A stretch of 64,000 nucleotides of DNA from Vreelandella azerica (GCF_013112225.1 NZ_JABFHI010000001.1:620001-684000); one strand, 5' to 3'. Positions 21,420-33,301 are shown, numbered from the stretch's first letter. Made by a program: numbers and translations. The notes: generated by a model not told the origin, from the letters alone.

Positions 21420-24068
21420 ATGAGCCATGACCTACATGAGTCGCTGCGCGATAACGTCCGCATTCTCGGTGACAGTCTAGGCCGCACCATTGCAGACGAT
21501 CTGGGCCAGTCGTTCGTCAACAAGATTGAAGCCATACGCGCCCACGCCAAGCAGGGGCGTCAGGGTGACAGCCTGCATCAGCGGGAGCTGATTGACTACC
21601 TGCGCAAGCTGCCTGAGCAGGATCTGCTGCCGGTCACCCGTGCCTTCAACCAGTTTCTGAACCTGGCCAATATTGCCGAGCAGCACTACCGCGCGCGCTT
21701 TCGCCGGGTGGAAGACTACAAGCCCGGCAGCCAGCCGGTGTTGGGTGAATTGCTGGCGCGAGCGGAAAAAGCCGGTAACTCGCCGCGCAGCCTGGTGGAA
21801 ACGCTGGCCAATATGCGCGTTGAGTTGGTGCTGACCGCCCACCCGACTGAGGTTATCCGCCGCACTCTGATCCAGAAATACGATGCCATTGACGACTGCC
21901 TGACAGCCATAGAAGGCAGCGATGATTATCCGGAACGCGGCACCCGTGCCCAGGGGCGCCTGGAGGAGTTGATCAGCCAGGCCTGGCATACCGATGAAAT
22001 TCGTCATGAAAGGCCCACTCCTGTTGATGAAGCCAAGTGGGGCTTTGCGGTGATTGAAAACTCGCTGTGGCAGGCGGTGCCGGATTTTCACCGCGACCTG
22101 GATAACCTGCTGCTGGAAACAGCGGGCGAGCGTCTGCCGTTGGATGCCGCCCCGATTCGCTACGCTTCCTGGATGGGCGGTGACCGTGACGGCAACCCCA
22201 ATGTAACCGCCAAGGTGACCCGTGAAGTGCTGCTGCTCGGCCGCTGGATGGCCGCCGACCTTTACCTGCGCGATCTGGAGCAGTTGAAAACCGAGCTTTC
22301 GATGTGGAAGGCCAACAGCGCCCTGAGAGCAGACGTTGGCGAGGTGGCCGAACCTTACCGTGAACTACTCAAGCGCCTGCTGGTGAGGGTTGAAGCTACC
22401 CGGGACTGGGCCAAGGCGCAGTTGGATGGCGAGCGGATCGACCCTGGGCCGATTATTGAAACCCGCGACCAGCTGTATGCGCCTCTTTTAACCTGCTACC
22501 GCTCGCTGTGCGATGTCGGGCTGGATACGATTGCCAACGGTGCCCTGCTGGATACGCTACGCCGGGTGGCGGTATTCGGCGTGACCCTGACCAAGCTTGA
22601 CCTGCGTCAGGAAGGCAGCCGCCATGCTCAGGTGATGGAAGAGCTGACCGCGACCCTGGGGCTTGGCCACTATGGCGACTGGAACGAGACCCAGCGCCAG
22701 GAGTTTCTACTGGCCGAGCTGGCCTCCCAGCGGCCGCTGATTCCGCGCCGCTGGGAATGCTCAGCGGAAACCCGGGAAGTGCTGGATACCTTCAGGGTCA
22801 TTGCCCAGGAGCATCAGGAAGCCCTGGGTACCTATATTATTTCCATGGCAGCTCAGCCATCGGACGTGCTGGCGGTGGCATTGCTGATGAAGGAAGTGGG
22901 GGGCCAGGTCAAGCTGCCGATAGCGCCGCTGTTTGAAACCTTGAATGACCTGGATCACGCCGCGGAGGTGATTGATCAGCTGCTGGCACTGCCCGGTTAC
23001 CGGGCGCTGACCGATGAGCGCCAAGAAGTCATGATCGGCTATTCAGACTCCGCCAAGGATGCCGGCCAGCTGGCGGCTGCCTGGGCGCAGTACCGCGCCC
23101 AGGAATCGCTGGTCAACGTCTGTGAAAAACACGGCGTTGATCTGACCCTGTTCCACGGTCGGGGTGGCACGGTGGGCCGGGGCGGCGGCCCGGCTCATGC
23201 GGCGATTCTTTCCCAGCCTCCCGGTTCGGTGAACGGCAGCCTCAGGGTGACCGAACAGGGCGAAATGATCCGTTTCAAGTTTGGCCAGCCGGATATTGCC
23301 CTGCGCTCCATGGAAATTTACGCCTGCGCGGTGCTTGAGGCGACACTGTTGCCGCCGCCGGAGCCTGAACCCCACTGGCGGGAAGAAATGAATCGCCTGG
23401 CTGAAGTAGCCCATGCCGCCTACGTCGGCGTGGTGCGTGAAGACCAGGACTTTGTGCCTTATTTCCGCGCGGTCACGCCGGAAGGCGTGCTTGGCCGCCT
23501 GCCACTGGGGTCACGCCCGACCAAGCGCCGTCAGGACGGCGGAGTGGAAACCCTGCGGGCGATTCCGTGGATTTTTGCCTGGACCCAGATCCGCTTGATG
23601 CTGCCTGCCTGGTTAGGTAGTGGAGAAGCCTTTTCACGCCGTCTTGAAGAGCCGGGCGGACGTGAGGTGCTGCGGGAAATGCGTACCCAGTGGCCCTTCT
23701 TTGGTACCTATCTGGATATGTTGGAAATGCTGCTGGCCAAGGCCGATGTGGCGATTGCTGCCTATTACGAATATCGCCTGGTCGACGAGCCTTCCCTGAA
23801 AGCGCTGGGTCAGAAACTGCGTGATCGCTTCGGGCGCCTGGAAGAGGTGGTGCTGGAGATCCTCCAGCAGGAGGAGTTGCTGGAGAATACCCCGCTGATC
23901 CGTCAGGCGATTGATGTGCGTAATCCCTATATCGATCCACTTCACGGCCTGCAGGCAGAGCTTCTGCAGCGTAACCGTGATGCCGATGGTGCGATCAGCG
24001 CTGACCTTTCCCGTGCCCTCATGGTCACCATGGCAGGTATTGCGGCAGGCCTGCGTAATACCGGTTGA
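21420..24068 (+). CDS. ppc: Phosphoenolpyruvate carboxylase
   Basis: 882-residue anaplerotic enzyme that makes oxaloacetate from PEP and bicarbonate. Catalytic His141 lies in VLTAHPTEVIRR. The second His motif is GYSDSAKDAG with LFHGRGGTVGRGGGP. A further conserved stretch is PPGSVNGSLRVTEQGEMI. The C-terminus AGLRNTG is the characteristic end. The ATG at 21420 is preceded by AGGAGGCC. No indel was found across 2.6 kb. A hairpin follows. Confidence 0.97.
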   Translation: MSHDLHESLRDNVRILGDSLGRTIADDLGQSFVNKIEAIRAHAKQGRQGDSLHQRELIDYLRKLPEQDLLPVTRAFNQFLNLANIAEQHYRARFRRVEDYKPGSQPVLGELLARAEKAGNSPRSLVETLANMRVELVLTAHPTEVIRRTLIQKYDAIDDCLTAIEGSDDYPERGTRAQGRLEELISQAWHTDEIRHERPTPVDEAKWGFAVIENSLWQAVPDFHRDLDNLLLETAGERLPLDAAPIRYASWMGGDRDGNPNVTAKVTREVLLLGRWMAADLYLRDLEQLKTELSMWKANSALRADVGEVAEPYRELLKRLLVRVEATRDWAKAQLDGERIDPGPIIETRDQLYAPLLTCYRSLCDVGLDTIANGALLDTLRRVAVFGVTLTKLDLRQEGSRHAQVMEELTATLGLGHYGDWNETQRQEFLLAELASQRPLIPRRWECSAETREVLDTFRVIAQEHQEALGTYIISMAAQPSDVLAVALLMKEVGGQVKLPIAPLFETLNDLDHAAEVIDQLLALPGYRALTDERQEVMIGYSDSAKDAGQLAAAWAQYRAQESLVNVCEKHGVDLTLFHGRGGTVGRGGGPAHAAILSQPPGSVNGSLRVTEQGEMIRFKFGQPDIALRSMEIYACAVLEATLLPPPEPEPHWREEMNRLAEVAHAAYVGVVREDQDFVPYFRAVTPEGVLGRLPLGSRPTKRRQDGGVETLRAIPWIFAWTQIRLMLPAWLGSGEAFSRRLEEPGGREVLREMRTQWPFFGTYLDMLEMLLAKADVAIAAYYEYRLVDEPSLKALGQKLRDRFGRLEEVVLEILQQEELLENTPLIRQAIDVRNPYIDPLHGLQAELLQRNRDADGAISADLSRALMVTMAGIAAGLRNTG

Positions 24069-24084
24069 CCGGCTTCTATGTAGC

Positions 24085-24111
24085 GCCAGCCCCTTACCCT
24101 CGGGGGCTGGC
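24085..24111 (+). terminator. Terminator after ppc
   Basis: Nine-bp perfect stem GCCAGCCCC / GGGGCTGGC with a 9-nt loop and a modest T-containing tail. Confidence 0.6.
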
Positions 24112-24137
24112 AACTTCTGTTTGATGACATCTGGTTG

Positions 24138-25165
24138 ATGGTTTATGCCCCTGCGAAAACTACGCGTATCAATAAATACATCAGCGAAAGTGGCTTGTGC
24201 TCACGCCGCGAAGCCGACCGCTTTGTGGAACAGGGCAACGTCTGGATCAACGGTCGCCGCGCGACGACGGGCGATCAGGTAACGGCCGGGGATAGGGTGA
24301 AGGTCAACGGCCAGGAAATCGAGCCTCAGGAAGAAGAAGACCTGATCCTGATCGCGCTGAATAAACCGGTCGGCATTGTCAGCACCACTGAAAAGGCGGA
24401 AAAAGACAATATCGTCGATTTCGTGCAACATGCCGTGCGCATCTTCCCCATAGGGCGGCTGGACAAGGATTCCCAGGGGCTTATATTGCTGACTAATAAC
24501 GGTGATTTGGTCAATAAAATCCTGCGCGCCAATAATAATCATGAGAAAGAATATACGGTGACGGTGAACAAGCCGATTACCGATGAATTTATTGAAGGCA
24601 TGCAGAACGGCGTACCGATTCTTGGCCAGGTGACCAAAAAATGCCGGGTCAGCAAGGAATCGACCTTTGTATTTACCATTACCCTGGTGCAAGGCCTGAA
24701 CCGCCAGATTCGCCGTATGTGCGAGTATTTCGGCTATGAAGTGACCCAGCTGGTGCGTACCCGCATCATGAATGTCTCCCTCAAGGGCATTGCCCTGGGC
24801 GACTGGCGGGATCTGACGCCCAAAGAAATTGATACCATTATCCAGCTGACTGAAACGTCTCAGGCGGCGCCTGATAAACAATCACCCGCGCGGCCAAACA
24901 AGGCTCGATCTAGCGCGGCCCGACCGGACGCGGCCCGACCCGACTACAACGGCGGTGCTGGTAAAGGGCCTGGCAAAAAAGCCGCCAAAGGTAAAAAGGC
25001 CTCAGGTAAGTCATCCAGCGGGCCAAAAGGCAACCCTGCGGGTAAGCATCCCCCAAACCCAAAGCGGCTAAACCGGCTGTAAAAGGCCAGCCGGGTAAAG
25101 CGGGTAAGGCCGCTGGCGGTCGTGGTAAATCCATGAGCGGAAAGCCCAGGCGGCATAAAAAATAA
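24138..25165 (+). CDS. rluF: 23S rRNA pseudouridine synthase RluF type (frameshifted near 3' end)
   Basis: RsuA/RluB/E/F family enzyme. The S4 domain begins [20 protein letters not shown]. The catalytic Asp is in [20 protein letters not shown]. RluF-like features are [21 protein letters not shown] and the Lys/Ala/Gly-rich tail. The frame stops early at 25082. One C added to the run 25050-25054 continues [17 protein letters not shown] to RRHKK and a TAA at 25163-25165, giving about 343 residues. The start is ATG 24138; a TTG just before it is possible. The upstream ribosome binding site is weak. Confidence 0.85.
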
Positions 25166-25221
25166 AGGTGCTGCTGGCCCGTTGAGTCGTTAATAGACTG
25201 GACTGCTAATAAGTTCAGCTT

Positions 25222-26033
25222 CTAATAAACAGTCGCACGTACCTCAACCACCTTGATGGCGCCATCGCTCAGGTTGCTGACCAGATTCTTGCCCATGGTT
25301 AAAAAGCGCTCACCAAAAACCAGCTGGGGGATAACACGGCTTGACGGCTTTGCTGGGTTTCCTTTGCCCGCTGGCGCTGGCGCCAGGCCAGGGCGTCGTC
25401 ACTCCAGTCAATAAAATGATCGATATGAAACCCGGCCTGTTCCAGCTGTTGGCGTAGCTGGTCGGCGCTTTCCAGGTGGGAGTGCTGGGCGTCACTTGCC
25501 CAGGGTACTGGGTAGCGCATGGCATTTGCATGGGGGCCGCGGACAACTTCATGCATCACCAGCTTGCCATCAGGGCGTAATACCCGACGGCATTCATTCA
25601 GCACAGCGGCGCTATCCGGCATGTTCAGAAAGCTGTGCTGGAACAGCACGGCGTCCATACTGGCATCTGCCAGGGGTAAGTTCAGCGCATCCGCCGTAAT
25701 GCAGTGAGCGCGATGTTCAAGCCCGGCCAGCTGCGAAAGCCCCTGGTTCAAGTGGTTAAATCCATGGGTAATATCCAGCCCGAGCATTTCGAAACCTGCT
25801 TCAGCAGCCTGACGCATCAAGCCACCGGCACCGGCGCCAATATCCAGCAGCCTGGGGTGGGTTTGCGAGTCCAGCAGGCCCATCAGCCGGGCAGAGGCCT
25901 TGATGCCGCCGATATGCAGTTGATCCAGCGGGGCCAACTGGAAAAACGTCGGCCCATCGGGGTAGTGCTCGGCCACCTGGCCGAGCACGCTATCAACGCT
26001 GAGATGCTGCTGGTAATGCTGGGCAAGCGTCAT
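25222..26033 (-). CDS. Class I SAM-dependent methyltransferase (frameshifted near 3' end)
   Basis: About 270 residues. The SAM motif I is LLDIGAGAGGLMRQAAE; motif II/III is DAVLFQHSFLNM; then RRVLRPDGKLVMHEVV. This is the UbiE/Methyltransf_11 type; substrate unknown. As read it ends at 25299. One C added to the plus-strand G run 25326-25330 gives SPQLVFGERFLTMGKNL and a TAG at 25222-25224. That ending is typical of a small-molecule methyltransferase. It starts 5 bp after the acyl-CoA ligase stop, so it is the last gene of the liu operon. A role in leucine or fatty acid catabolism is only suggested by that position. Confidence 0.8.
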
Positions 26034-26038
26034 AAGCT

Positions 26039-27754
26039 CTAGTCCTTTTTGCCATCGTCCAATCCGAGTTCCTGGATAGAGATTTCGCGCATTTTGAACT
26101 TCTGGATCTTGCCGGTCACGGTCATCGGGAAGTCATCCACGAACTTGAAGTAGCGCGGAATCTTGAAGTGAGTGATCTTGCCCTTGCAGAACTCCCTTAG
26201 ATCTTCGCTGGTGATGTCGTCGTTGCTGCCGTTGAGCTTGACCCAGGCAATCAGTTCTTCGCCGTATTTCTTGTCCGGCACGCCGGTGACTTGCACCTCG
26301 GAAATCGCCGGGTGGGTATACAGGAATTCCTCGATTTCCTTGGGGTAGACGTTCTCACCGCCGCGAATCACCATATCCTTGATGCGCCCGACAATCTGCA
26401 CATAGCCTTCCTCATCCATGGTGGCCAGGTCGCCGGTGTGCATCCAGCCGGCTGCGTCAATGGCTTCATGGGTAGCCTTGTCGTTATTCCAGTACTTGAG
26501 CATGACGCTGTAACCCCGGGTGCACAGCTCGCCGATCTCACCGCGTGGCAGGATGCCGCCGCTACCCGGGTCGACAATCTTGGTTTCCAGGTGCGGCTGG
26601 GTACGGCCAACGGTGGAAACGCGCTTCTCGATGCTGTCATCGGCGCCGGTCTGGGTAGAGACCGGGCTGGTTTCGGTCATGCCGTAGGCAATCTGCACGC
26701 CTTTCATGTTCATCTTGTTGATCACCTGGCGCATGACTTCGGCAGGGCAGATAGAGCCTGCCATGATGCCGGTACGCAGGGTCGAGAGATCAAAGCTTTC
26801 AAAATCAGGGTGATCCAGCTCGGCAATAAACATGGTGGGTACGCCGTAAAGAGCCGTGGCGCGCTGTGAATGTACCGCCTTGAGCACCGCTTCCGGGTCA
26901 AATCCTTCACCGGGGTAGATCATCGCTGCGCCGTGGGTCATGCAGCCCAGGTTGCCCATCACCATGCCAAAGCAGTGGTAGAGCGGTACCGGAATCACCA
27001 GGCGGTCGTCACTGGTGAAGCCCATGCTTTCAGCAACGAAAAAGCCGTTGTTGAGAATGTTGTGGTGGGAAAGGGTCGCCCCTTTGGGGAAACCGGTGGT
27101 GCCTGAGGTGTACTGGATATTGATGGGGTCATCAAATTGCAGGGTGGCCTGCAAGTCATTCACATCGGTCTGGCTGATGTTAGCTGACTGTTCCATGAAA
27201 TCCGCCCAGCGCCACATGCCGTCGTACTTGTCGGCGCTGAGGTTGATCACGCACTCCAGTTCCGGCAACTTCTGGGATTTCAGCTTACCCTCGGCGCTGG
27301 CGGCAAGCTCCGGTGCCAGCTCCATCAGCATGGCGCGGTAGTCAGATGACTTGAAACTGTCGGCGGTGACCAGAAAACGGGCGCCGGACTGGTTAAGCGC
27401 ATATTCAAGCTCGTGGGTACGGTACGCCGGGTTGATGTTAACCAGAATGGCGCCCACCTTGGCGGTGGCAAACTGGGTCAGCGTCCACTCGCTGCAGTTG
27501 GGCGCCCAGATGGCAACACGGTCGCCAGGTTTAACGCCAATCGCCAGCAGAGCGCGGGCGCAGCGGTTGACCTCTTCCTGTAGTTGACGATAGTTCCAGT
27601 GGATATCCTGATGGAGCACGATCAGCGCATCGTTATCCGGATACTCGGCAACAATCTGGTCAAACTTGTCGCCAATCGTCATGCCCAGCAGCGGCTTTTG
27701 GGCCGTGCTGCTGGTGTAGCTGGGTAGCATGGGGGCTGAAGGTTGTGGTGCCAT
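26039..27754 (-). CDS. AMP-binding acyl-CoA synthetase in the liu operon
   Basis: About 571 residues of the ANL superfamily. It activates a carboxylate as acyl-AMP and then acyl-CoA. The P-loop-like motif is [16 protein letters not shown], the A5 region is [10 protein letters not shown], and the hinge/C-terminal motif is [23 protein letters not shown] with the catalytic Lys in [13 protein letters not shown]. The ATG at 27754 (MAPQPSAP) follows CGGAGACACACCC; an upstream extension to 27844 overlaps liuE and is not needed. It lies between liuE and a methyltransferase on the same strand. Short- or medium-chain acids such as isovalerate are plausible substrates, not shown by sequence. Confidence 0.88.
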   Translation of the reverse strand: MAPQPSAPMLPSYTSSTAQKPLLGMTIGDKFDQIVAEYPDNDALIVLHQDIHWNYRQLQEEVNRCARALLAIGVKPGDRVAIWAPNCSEWTLTQFATAKVGAILVNINPAYRTHELEYALNQSGARFLVTADSFKSSDYRAMLMELAPELAASAEGKLKSQKLPELECVINLSADKYDGMWRWADFMEQSANISQTDVNDLQATLQFDDPINIQYTSGTTGFPKGATLSHHNILNNGFFVAESMGFTSDDRLVIPVPLYHCFGMVMGNLGCMTHGAAMIYPGEGFDPEAVLKAVHSQRATALYGVPTMFIAELDHPDFESFDLSTLRTGIMAGSICPAEVMRQVINKMNMKGVQIAYGMTETSPVSTQTGADDSIEKRVSTVGRTQPHLETKIVDPGSGGILPRGEIGELCTRGYSVMLKYWNNDKATHEAIDAAGWMHTGDLATMDEEGYVQIVGRIKDMVIRGGENVYPKEIEEFLYTHPAISEVQVTGVPDKKYGEELIAWVKLNGSNDDITSEDLREFCKGKITHFKIPRYFKFVDDFPMTVTGKIQKFKMREISIQELGLDDGKKD

Positions 27755-27831
27755 GGGTGTGTCTCCGAGATGTTTTTTGTTGTCCGAACGAAATACCAGC
27801 ACAGTTTTTTTATAGGAAGCCGGGGAGGGCG

Positions 27832-28740
27832 CTAGGCATGGCAAGGGCCTTTTGCCTGCGCTACCCGTGAACCTGGGGTGCGGCCCAGTTCAGCAGTAAT
27901 CCAGTAGCCGGTATCAATCACGGCCTGCAGATCAATGCCGGTGTTGATGCCAAGCCCTTCCAGCAGGTAGAGAACGTCTTCTGTGGCGACGTTGCCCGAG
28001 GCGCCCTTAGCGTAGGGGCAACCGCCAAGGCCTGCCGTTGAGGCATCAATCACGCTGATGCCTTCTTCGAGAACGGCATACAGGTTGGCCAGTGCCTGGC
28101 CGTAGGTATCATGAAAGTGGGCGGCCAGTTGACCCATCGGTACCTGGCGGTTGACCGCTTCCAGCATGCGCTTGGCTTTCAGCGGTGTGCCGACGCCAAT
28201 GGTGTCGCCCAGGGAAATTTCATAGCAGCCCAGATCCAATAACGCCTTGGCCACCTCAGCCACGCGCTCCGGCTCGATATCCCCCTCGTAGGGGCAGCCC
28301 AAAACGCAGGACACATAGCCGCGCACCCGGACGCCCGCTTCGCTAGCGCGGGCCATGACCGGCTCAAAGCGCTGCAGGGATTCAGCAATCGAGCAGTTGA
28401 TATTCTTCTGTGAGAAGGCTTCAGAAGCGGCGGCAAAGACCGCCACTTCCTCGACGTTGGCCGCAATAGCGCCTTCAAGCCCCTTGAGGTTGGGCGTCAG
28501 GGCAGAGTAAACAACGCCTTCTTTGCGCCGGATACCCGTCATGACGTCACTGGCGTCGCCCATCTGCGGCACCCACTTGGGCGAGACAAAACTGGCGGCC
28601 TCGATATGCGTCATACCTGCATCCGCCAATCGCTCAATCAGGGAAATCTTGGTAGCGGTGGGCACCAGGGTACCGGACTCGTTCTGAAGCCCGTCCCTGG
28701 GCGACATTTCAAACAGCCGGACTGAATCAGGCAGTGACAT
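27832..28740 (-). CDS. liuE: Hydroxymethylglutaryl-CoA lyase
   Basis: Cleaves HMG-CoA to acetoacetate and acetyl-CoA, the last step of leucine breakdown. The N-terminus is [13 protein letters not shown], with metal and substrate residues in [15 protein letters not shown] and AHFHDTYGQ. The active-site cysteine loop is [19 protein letters not shown]. The ATG at 28740 (MSLPDSV) follows AGGAGATTGCC; the more upstream ATG at 28764 is less likely. About 302 residues. Confidence 0.95.
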   Translation of the reverse strand: MSLPDSVRLFEMSPRDGLQNESGTLVPTATKISLIERLADAGMTHIEAASFVSPKWVPQMGDASDVMTGIRRKEGVVYSALTPNLKGLEGAIAANVEEVAVFAAASEAFSQKNINCSIAESLQRFEPVMARASEAGVRVRGYVSCVLGCPYEGDIEPERVAEVAKALLDLGCYEISLGDTIGVGTPLKAKRMLEAVNRQVPMGQLAAHFHDTYGQALANLYAVLEEGISVIDASTAGLGGCPYAKGASGNVATEDVLYLLEGLGINTGIDLQAVIDTGYWITAELGRTPGSRVAQAKGPCHA

Positions 28741-28773
28741 GGCAATCTCCTGTGTCTGGGTCATGGTGGAAGA

Positions 28774-30856
28774 TCAGTCGTCAGCCGCAAATTCGAGCAG
28801 CACATCACCCTGGCCCACCGTATCACCGGCGCTGAAGTGGAAGGCCGCTACATGGCCATCAGCCGGGGCGGTCATGGTGTGTTCCATCTTCATGGCTTCC
28901 ATTACCATCAGCGGCATGCCTTTCTCAACCGCTTGATTGGGCTCTACCAGCAGAGTGACGACAGTGCCATGCATAGGCGCCATCAGGGTGGATTCCGCCT
29001 CATGGTGGCCGTGGTCGATGGCATCAATACGCCGCCAGAACAGACGGGTTTCACCTGCCGGGTCAGACAGCACCACCAGATTGCGTTCATCACCGACCAG
29101 GCGCGCCTGCAGGCGTTGGCGGTGACCATCCAGCGTTACTGCAACTGCATCACCTGCAGCTGCTGCAGGCTGGCTTTTAACGTCTGGCCGTCGACATTGC
29201 CGCCGTTGAATGTCAGCTGCCAGGGAGCTGCGCCGCTTGACCGCGTGCCTTCAACGACCACTATCTGGTCAGACGTATCGTCCTTGGCATGATCCGGGTC
29301 GCACAGCGCAATCCGAATGGTATGCGGGGCGTTCAGACGAAAGCCGTCATGCCGATCCCAGGGGAGTCGCTTTCGCACTCATGGGCCAACTGGCCCAGAC
29401 CAATCAGCGCTGCGCTGGCGTATTCCTCTACCCGGTACTGGCGGGGCGCAAACAGGGTGGCTTCATTACGCTCGATAAAACGCGTATCAAGCTCAACGTT
29501 CTTGAAGCCGGGGTGAGTGGATAATCGCTGCAGAAATGCCCGGTTGGTCACCACACCCTGAACATCCAGCGCCGCCAGGGCGCGGTTCAGCGTCGCCAGC
29601 GCTGCATTGCGGTCAACGCCATGCACAATCAGCTTGGCAAGCATTGGGTCGTAATGCATGGACACCACGTCGCCGCTTTCCACACCGCTGTCCAGACGCA
29701 CCTGATCCGTGCCCAGCCCAGCGCCTTCCAGATCCAGCGCGAAGCGGGTCAGGGTGCCAGTGGCCGGTAGAAAGTCCTGTTCCGGATCTTCGGCGTAAAG
29801 GCGGGCTTCAAAGCTGTGGCCGGTGATGGTCAGGGCATCCTGAGAAAGCGGCAGTACCTCGCCCATGGCCACCCTTAGCTGCCACTCCACCAGATCCTGG
29901 CCGGTGATCATCTCGGTGACCGGATGCTCGACCTGCAGGCGGGTGTTCATTTCCATGAAATAGAAAGAGCCGTCAGCGTCGAGAAGGAATTCGACGGTGC
30001 CCGCACCCACATAGTTGATTTCCTGAGCGGCGCGTACAGCGGCGTCGCCCATGGCGGCGCGTAATTCGGGTGTCATGCCAGGCGCTGGGGCTTCTTCGAG
30101 GACCTTCTGGTGACGACGCTGCACCGAGCAGTCGCGCTCGAACAGGTACACCCCATTGCCGTGACTGTCGCAGAACACCTGCACTTCTACATGGCGGGGC
30201 TGCACCAGGTATTTCTCAATTAGCATGCGGTCATCGCCGAAAGCGGCTTTGGACTCGCGACGGCAGCCATCCAGCGCAGCCTGGAAGGCTTCAGTGGATT
30301 CAACGACCCGCATGCCCTTACCGCCGCCACCGGCGCTGGCCTTGAGCATCACCGGATAGCCAATCTTGTCGGCTTCGGCTTTGAGCAGGGCGTCATCCTG
30401 ATCATTGCCGTGGTAGCCCGGCACCAGTGGCACGCCAGCGGCATGCATACGCGCCTTGGCGGAAGATTTATCGCCCATGGCGGCAATCGCCGAAGCCGGA
30501 GGGCCAACAAAGGTAATATCGGCCTTGTCGAGGGCTTCCACAAAGGCACCGTTTTCCGAAAGGAAGCCGTAGCCAGGGTGAATCGCACCGCTGCCGGTGC
30601 GCTTGGCCGCTTCCACCACGGCGTTCACATCCAGGTAGCTGTCGCGAGCGGCGGCCGGGCCGATACGCACCGCTTCATCCGCCTCACGTACATGGCGGGC
30701 GTTGGCGTCGGCATCCGAATAAACCGCCACGGTTTTCAGGCCCATACGACGAGCGGTACGCATCACACGGCAGGCAATCTCGCCGCGGTTAGCCACTAAC
30801 AGGGTGTCGAATCGGACGTGTTGTGGCTTTTGTTCGGGAGAATGTTCAGAGGTCAT
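28774..30856 (-). CDS. liuD: Methylcrotonyl-CoA carboxylase biotinylated (alpha) subunit (two frameshifts as read)
   Basis: Carboxylates biotin and passes CO2 to the LiuB subunit, which converts 3-methylcrotonyl-CoA to 3-methylglutaconyl-CoA. The biotin carboxylase domain shows LLVANRGEIACRVMRTARR, KASAGGGGKGMRVV and EMNTRLQVEHPVTEMITG. The C-terminal biotinyl domain carries the target Lys in VMEAMKMEHTM. The frame breaks at the plus-strand G run 29361-29364 (restores ESDSPWDRHDGFRLNAP) and again around 29150-29185 (restores AVTLDGHRQRLQARLVGDE). Repaired length is about 695 residues. The ATG overlaps the liuC stop (ATGA). Confidence 0.92.
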
Positions 30857-31683
30857 GAGCGTGGCTCCGCAGCGTTTGTCATTGTGTTGTGAGAGGCCGT
30901 CCAGGCCGGGCGGCGCTTGTCGAAAAAGCTTGCCAGCCCTTCCTGGCCTTCATTACTGACGCGCAGGCGGGCTATGACCTGGCAGGTGTGTTCTCGGGTG
31001 GTGTCAGCATCGGAGGCCTTGGCGACGCTGGCAAGCAGCGCCTTGGTGGCGCGCTGGGCCTGGGGCGATCCGCCGAGCAGGGTTTCCAGCATGCTATCGA
31101 CGGCATCGTTCAGGGCGTCAGGAGCCACTACCTGATGCGCCAAGCCAAGATTCAGCGCAGTGGCGGCATCCATGACTTCCGCCGTCAGCGCATAACGGCG
31201 CATCTGACGCTCGCCCAGGGCACGCTGCACATAGGGGCTGATGACTGCAGGCGACAGGCCAATCCTGACTTCTGACAGGCAGAATCGGGCCTTTTCGGAG
31301 GCAATCACGACATCACAGCAGGCAGCTAGCCCAACAGCACCGCCAAACGTCGCGCCTTGTACCCGGCAGAGGGTCGGGCAGGGCAGGGTATCCAGGCCAT
31401 GCATAAGGGCAGACAGTTTGCGCGAATCGGCCAGATTATCGTCCAACGAGTAATCGACCATGCGCTTCATCCAGTTAAGATCAGCGCCCGCCGAAAAACT
31501 CTTGCCTTCAGAGCCCAGTACGACGACCCGCACGTCACCTGCCTCTGCCAGAGCGTGTAATTTTTCCAGATGGGCGTTGAGTTCAGCAATCAGATGGTCA
31601 TCAAAGGCGTTGTGAACGTCTGGGCGGTTGAGTAGCAGCCAGGCAACGCCATTGTCGTGAAGTTCAAGTGAGGAATAAGCCAC
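30853..31683 (-). CDS. liuC: Methylglutaconyl-CoA hydratase
   Basis: Enoyl-CoA hydratase/isomerase family member that hydrates 3-methylglutaconyl-CoA to HMG-CoA. Oxyanion hole motifs are GEGKSFSAGADLNWM-like (SEGKSFSAGADLNWMKRM) and QGATFGGAVGLAACCD. The GTG at 31683 follows AAGGAGCAGACC and gives VAYSSLELHDNG, about 276 residues. A longer reading to 31737 would overlap liuB by 44 bp and lacks support. It is tightly packed between liuB and liuD. Confidence 0.9.
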   Translation of the reverse strand: MAYSSLELHDNGVAWLLLNRPDVHNAFDDHLIAELNAHLEKLHALAEAGDVRVVVLGSEGKSFSAGADLNWMKRMVDYSLDDNLADSRKLSALMHGLDTLPCPTLCRVQGATFGGAVGLAACCDVVIASEKARFCLSEVRIGLSPAVISPYVQRALGERQMRRYALTAEVMDAATALNLGLAHQVVAPDALNDAVDSMLETLLGGSPQAQRATKALLASVAKASDADTTREHTCQVIARLRVSNEGQEGLASFFDKRRPAWTASHNTMTNAAEPRS

Positions 31684-31693
31684 GGTCTGCTCC

Positions 31694-33301
31694 TTACATC
31701 CGGAACACGCCGAAGCGCGTTTCTTCAATCTCGGCATTCATTGCTGCTGCCAGGGACAGGCCCAGCACATCTCGGGTCTGGGCAGGGTCGATCACACCGT
31801 CATCCCACAACCGGGCGCTGGCGTAGTAGGGGTGACCCTGGTGTTCGTATTGCTCGCGAGTGGGTTGCTTGAACGCCTCTTCTTGTTCAGGCGTCCATTC
31901 GCGGCCTTCACGTTCATACTGTTCGCGCTTGACCTGGGAAAGCACCCCGGCAGCCTGCTCGCCACCCATGACCGAAATGCGTGCATTGGGCCACATAAAC
32001 AGTAGGTTGGGATCATAGGCGCGACCACACATGCCATAGTTGCCCGCACCGAAGCTGCCGCCAATCAGCACGGTGAATTTGGGTACCTTGGCGCAGGCTA
32101 CCGCAGTGACCAGTTTGGCGCCGTGCTTGGCGATGCCTTCATGCTCGTACTTGGAACCGACCATAAAGCCGGTGATGTTCTGCAGGAAGATCAGCGGAAT
32201 CTTACGTTGCGCACATAGCTCGATAAAGTGCGCGCCCTTGACGGCACTTTCCGAAAACAGCACCCCGTTATTGGCGACAATGCCGACTGGGTGGCCGTGA
32301 ATATGCGCAAAGCCGGTGACCAGTGTGTCACCGTAGTAGCGCTTGAATTCATCAAAATCAGAGCCATCGACGATGCGGCCAATCACTTCACGCACGTCAA
32401 AGGGCTTTTTAAGGTCGGTGCCGACAATGCCGTAGAGCTCTGCCGGGTCAAGCTGCGGCGGCTTGGGCGGTTGCATGGCAAGCTGACCGCGTTTCTGCCA
32501 GTTCAGGCGTGATACGCAGGCGCGGGCCAGTTGCAGGGCATGGGCATCGTTCTCGGCGTAATGGTCAGCAACGCCGCTGACCTTGGCGTGAACATCGGCA
32601 CCGCCCAGGTCTTCGGCACTGATGCTTTCACCGGTGGCCGCTTTTACCAGCGGCGGGCCACCCAGGAAGATGGTGCCCTGTTCCTTAACGATGATGGATT
32701 CATCCGCCATGGCCGGCACGTAGGCGCCGCCGGCAGTACAGGAGCCCATGACCACGGCAATCTGCGGAATGCCTTCAGCGGAGAGGGTGGCCTGGTTGTA
32801 GAAGATGCGCCCGAAATGATCACGGTCAGGGAAGACTTCGTCCTGGCGGGGCAGGAAAGCACCGCCGGAATCGACCAGGTAGATACACGGCAAGCGGTGC
32901 TTGCGGGCAATTTCCTGAGCGCGGATATGCTTCTTGACGGTCAGCGGGAAATAGGTACCGCCCTTGACGGTGGCGTCGTTGGCAACAATGACGCATTCCA
33001 CCCCGGAAACCCGTCCGATACCGGTGACGACACCCGCTGCCGGTACGGCGCTTTCGTAGACGTCGTGGGCGGCGAGCGCCGAAAACTCCAGAAAGGGTGA
33101 GCCTTCATCGATCAGGTGATCAATACGATCACGCACAAACAGCTTGCCCCTTGACTCATGCCGCTGGCGGGCTTTTGCACCGCCGCCCTGGCTGATGGCA
33201 GCGGTCAGTTCATGTAGCTTGGCAACTTCTGCCTGCATGCTGGCTGCATTGGCCTGAAAGGCGTCGCTACGCGGATTGACCTGGGTTTTTAACATGGCCA
33301 T
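31694..33301 (-). CDS. liuB: Methylcrotonyl-CoA carboxylase carboxyltransferase (beta) subunit
   Basis: 535-residue carboxyltransferase partner of LiuD. The N-terminal half shows [20 protein letters not shown] and the acyl-CoA site [16 protein letters not shown]. The C-terminal half has [17 protein letters not shown] and [22 protein letters not shown]. Length and motifs match MccB rather than propionyl-CoA carboxylase, and the liu context agrees. Confidence 0.95.
   Translation of the reverse strand: MAMLKTQVNPRSDAFQANAASMQAEVAKLHELTAAISQGGGAKARQRHESRGKLFVRDRIDHLIDEGSPFLEFSALAAHDVYESAVPAAGVVTGIGRVSGVECVIVANDATVKGGTYFPLTVKKHIRAQEIARKHRLPCIYLVDSGGAFLPRQDEVFPDRDHFGRIFYNQATLSAEGIPQIAVVMGSCTAGGAYVPAMADESIIVKEQGTIFLGGPPLVKAATGESISAEDLGGADVHAKVSGVADHYAENDAHALQLARACVSRLNWQKRGQLAMQPPKPPQLDPAELYGIVGTDLKKPFDVREVIGRIVDGSDFDEFKRYYGDTLVTGFAHIHGHPVGIVANNGVLFSESAVKGAHFIELCAQRKIPLIFLQNITGFMVGSKYEHEGIAKHGAKLVTAVACAKVPKFTVLIGGSFGAGNYGMCGRAYDPNLLFMWPNARISVMGGEQAAGVLSQVKREQYEREGREWTPEQEEAFKQPTREQYEHQGHPYYASARLWDDGVIDPAQTRDVLGLSLAAAMNAEIEETRFGVFRM

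Noticed and set aside
21477-22091. 204-codon antisense frame within ppc
   Set aside because: Antisense to intact PEP carboxylase with no recognisable domain.
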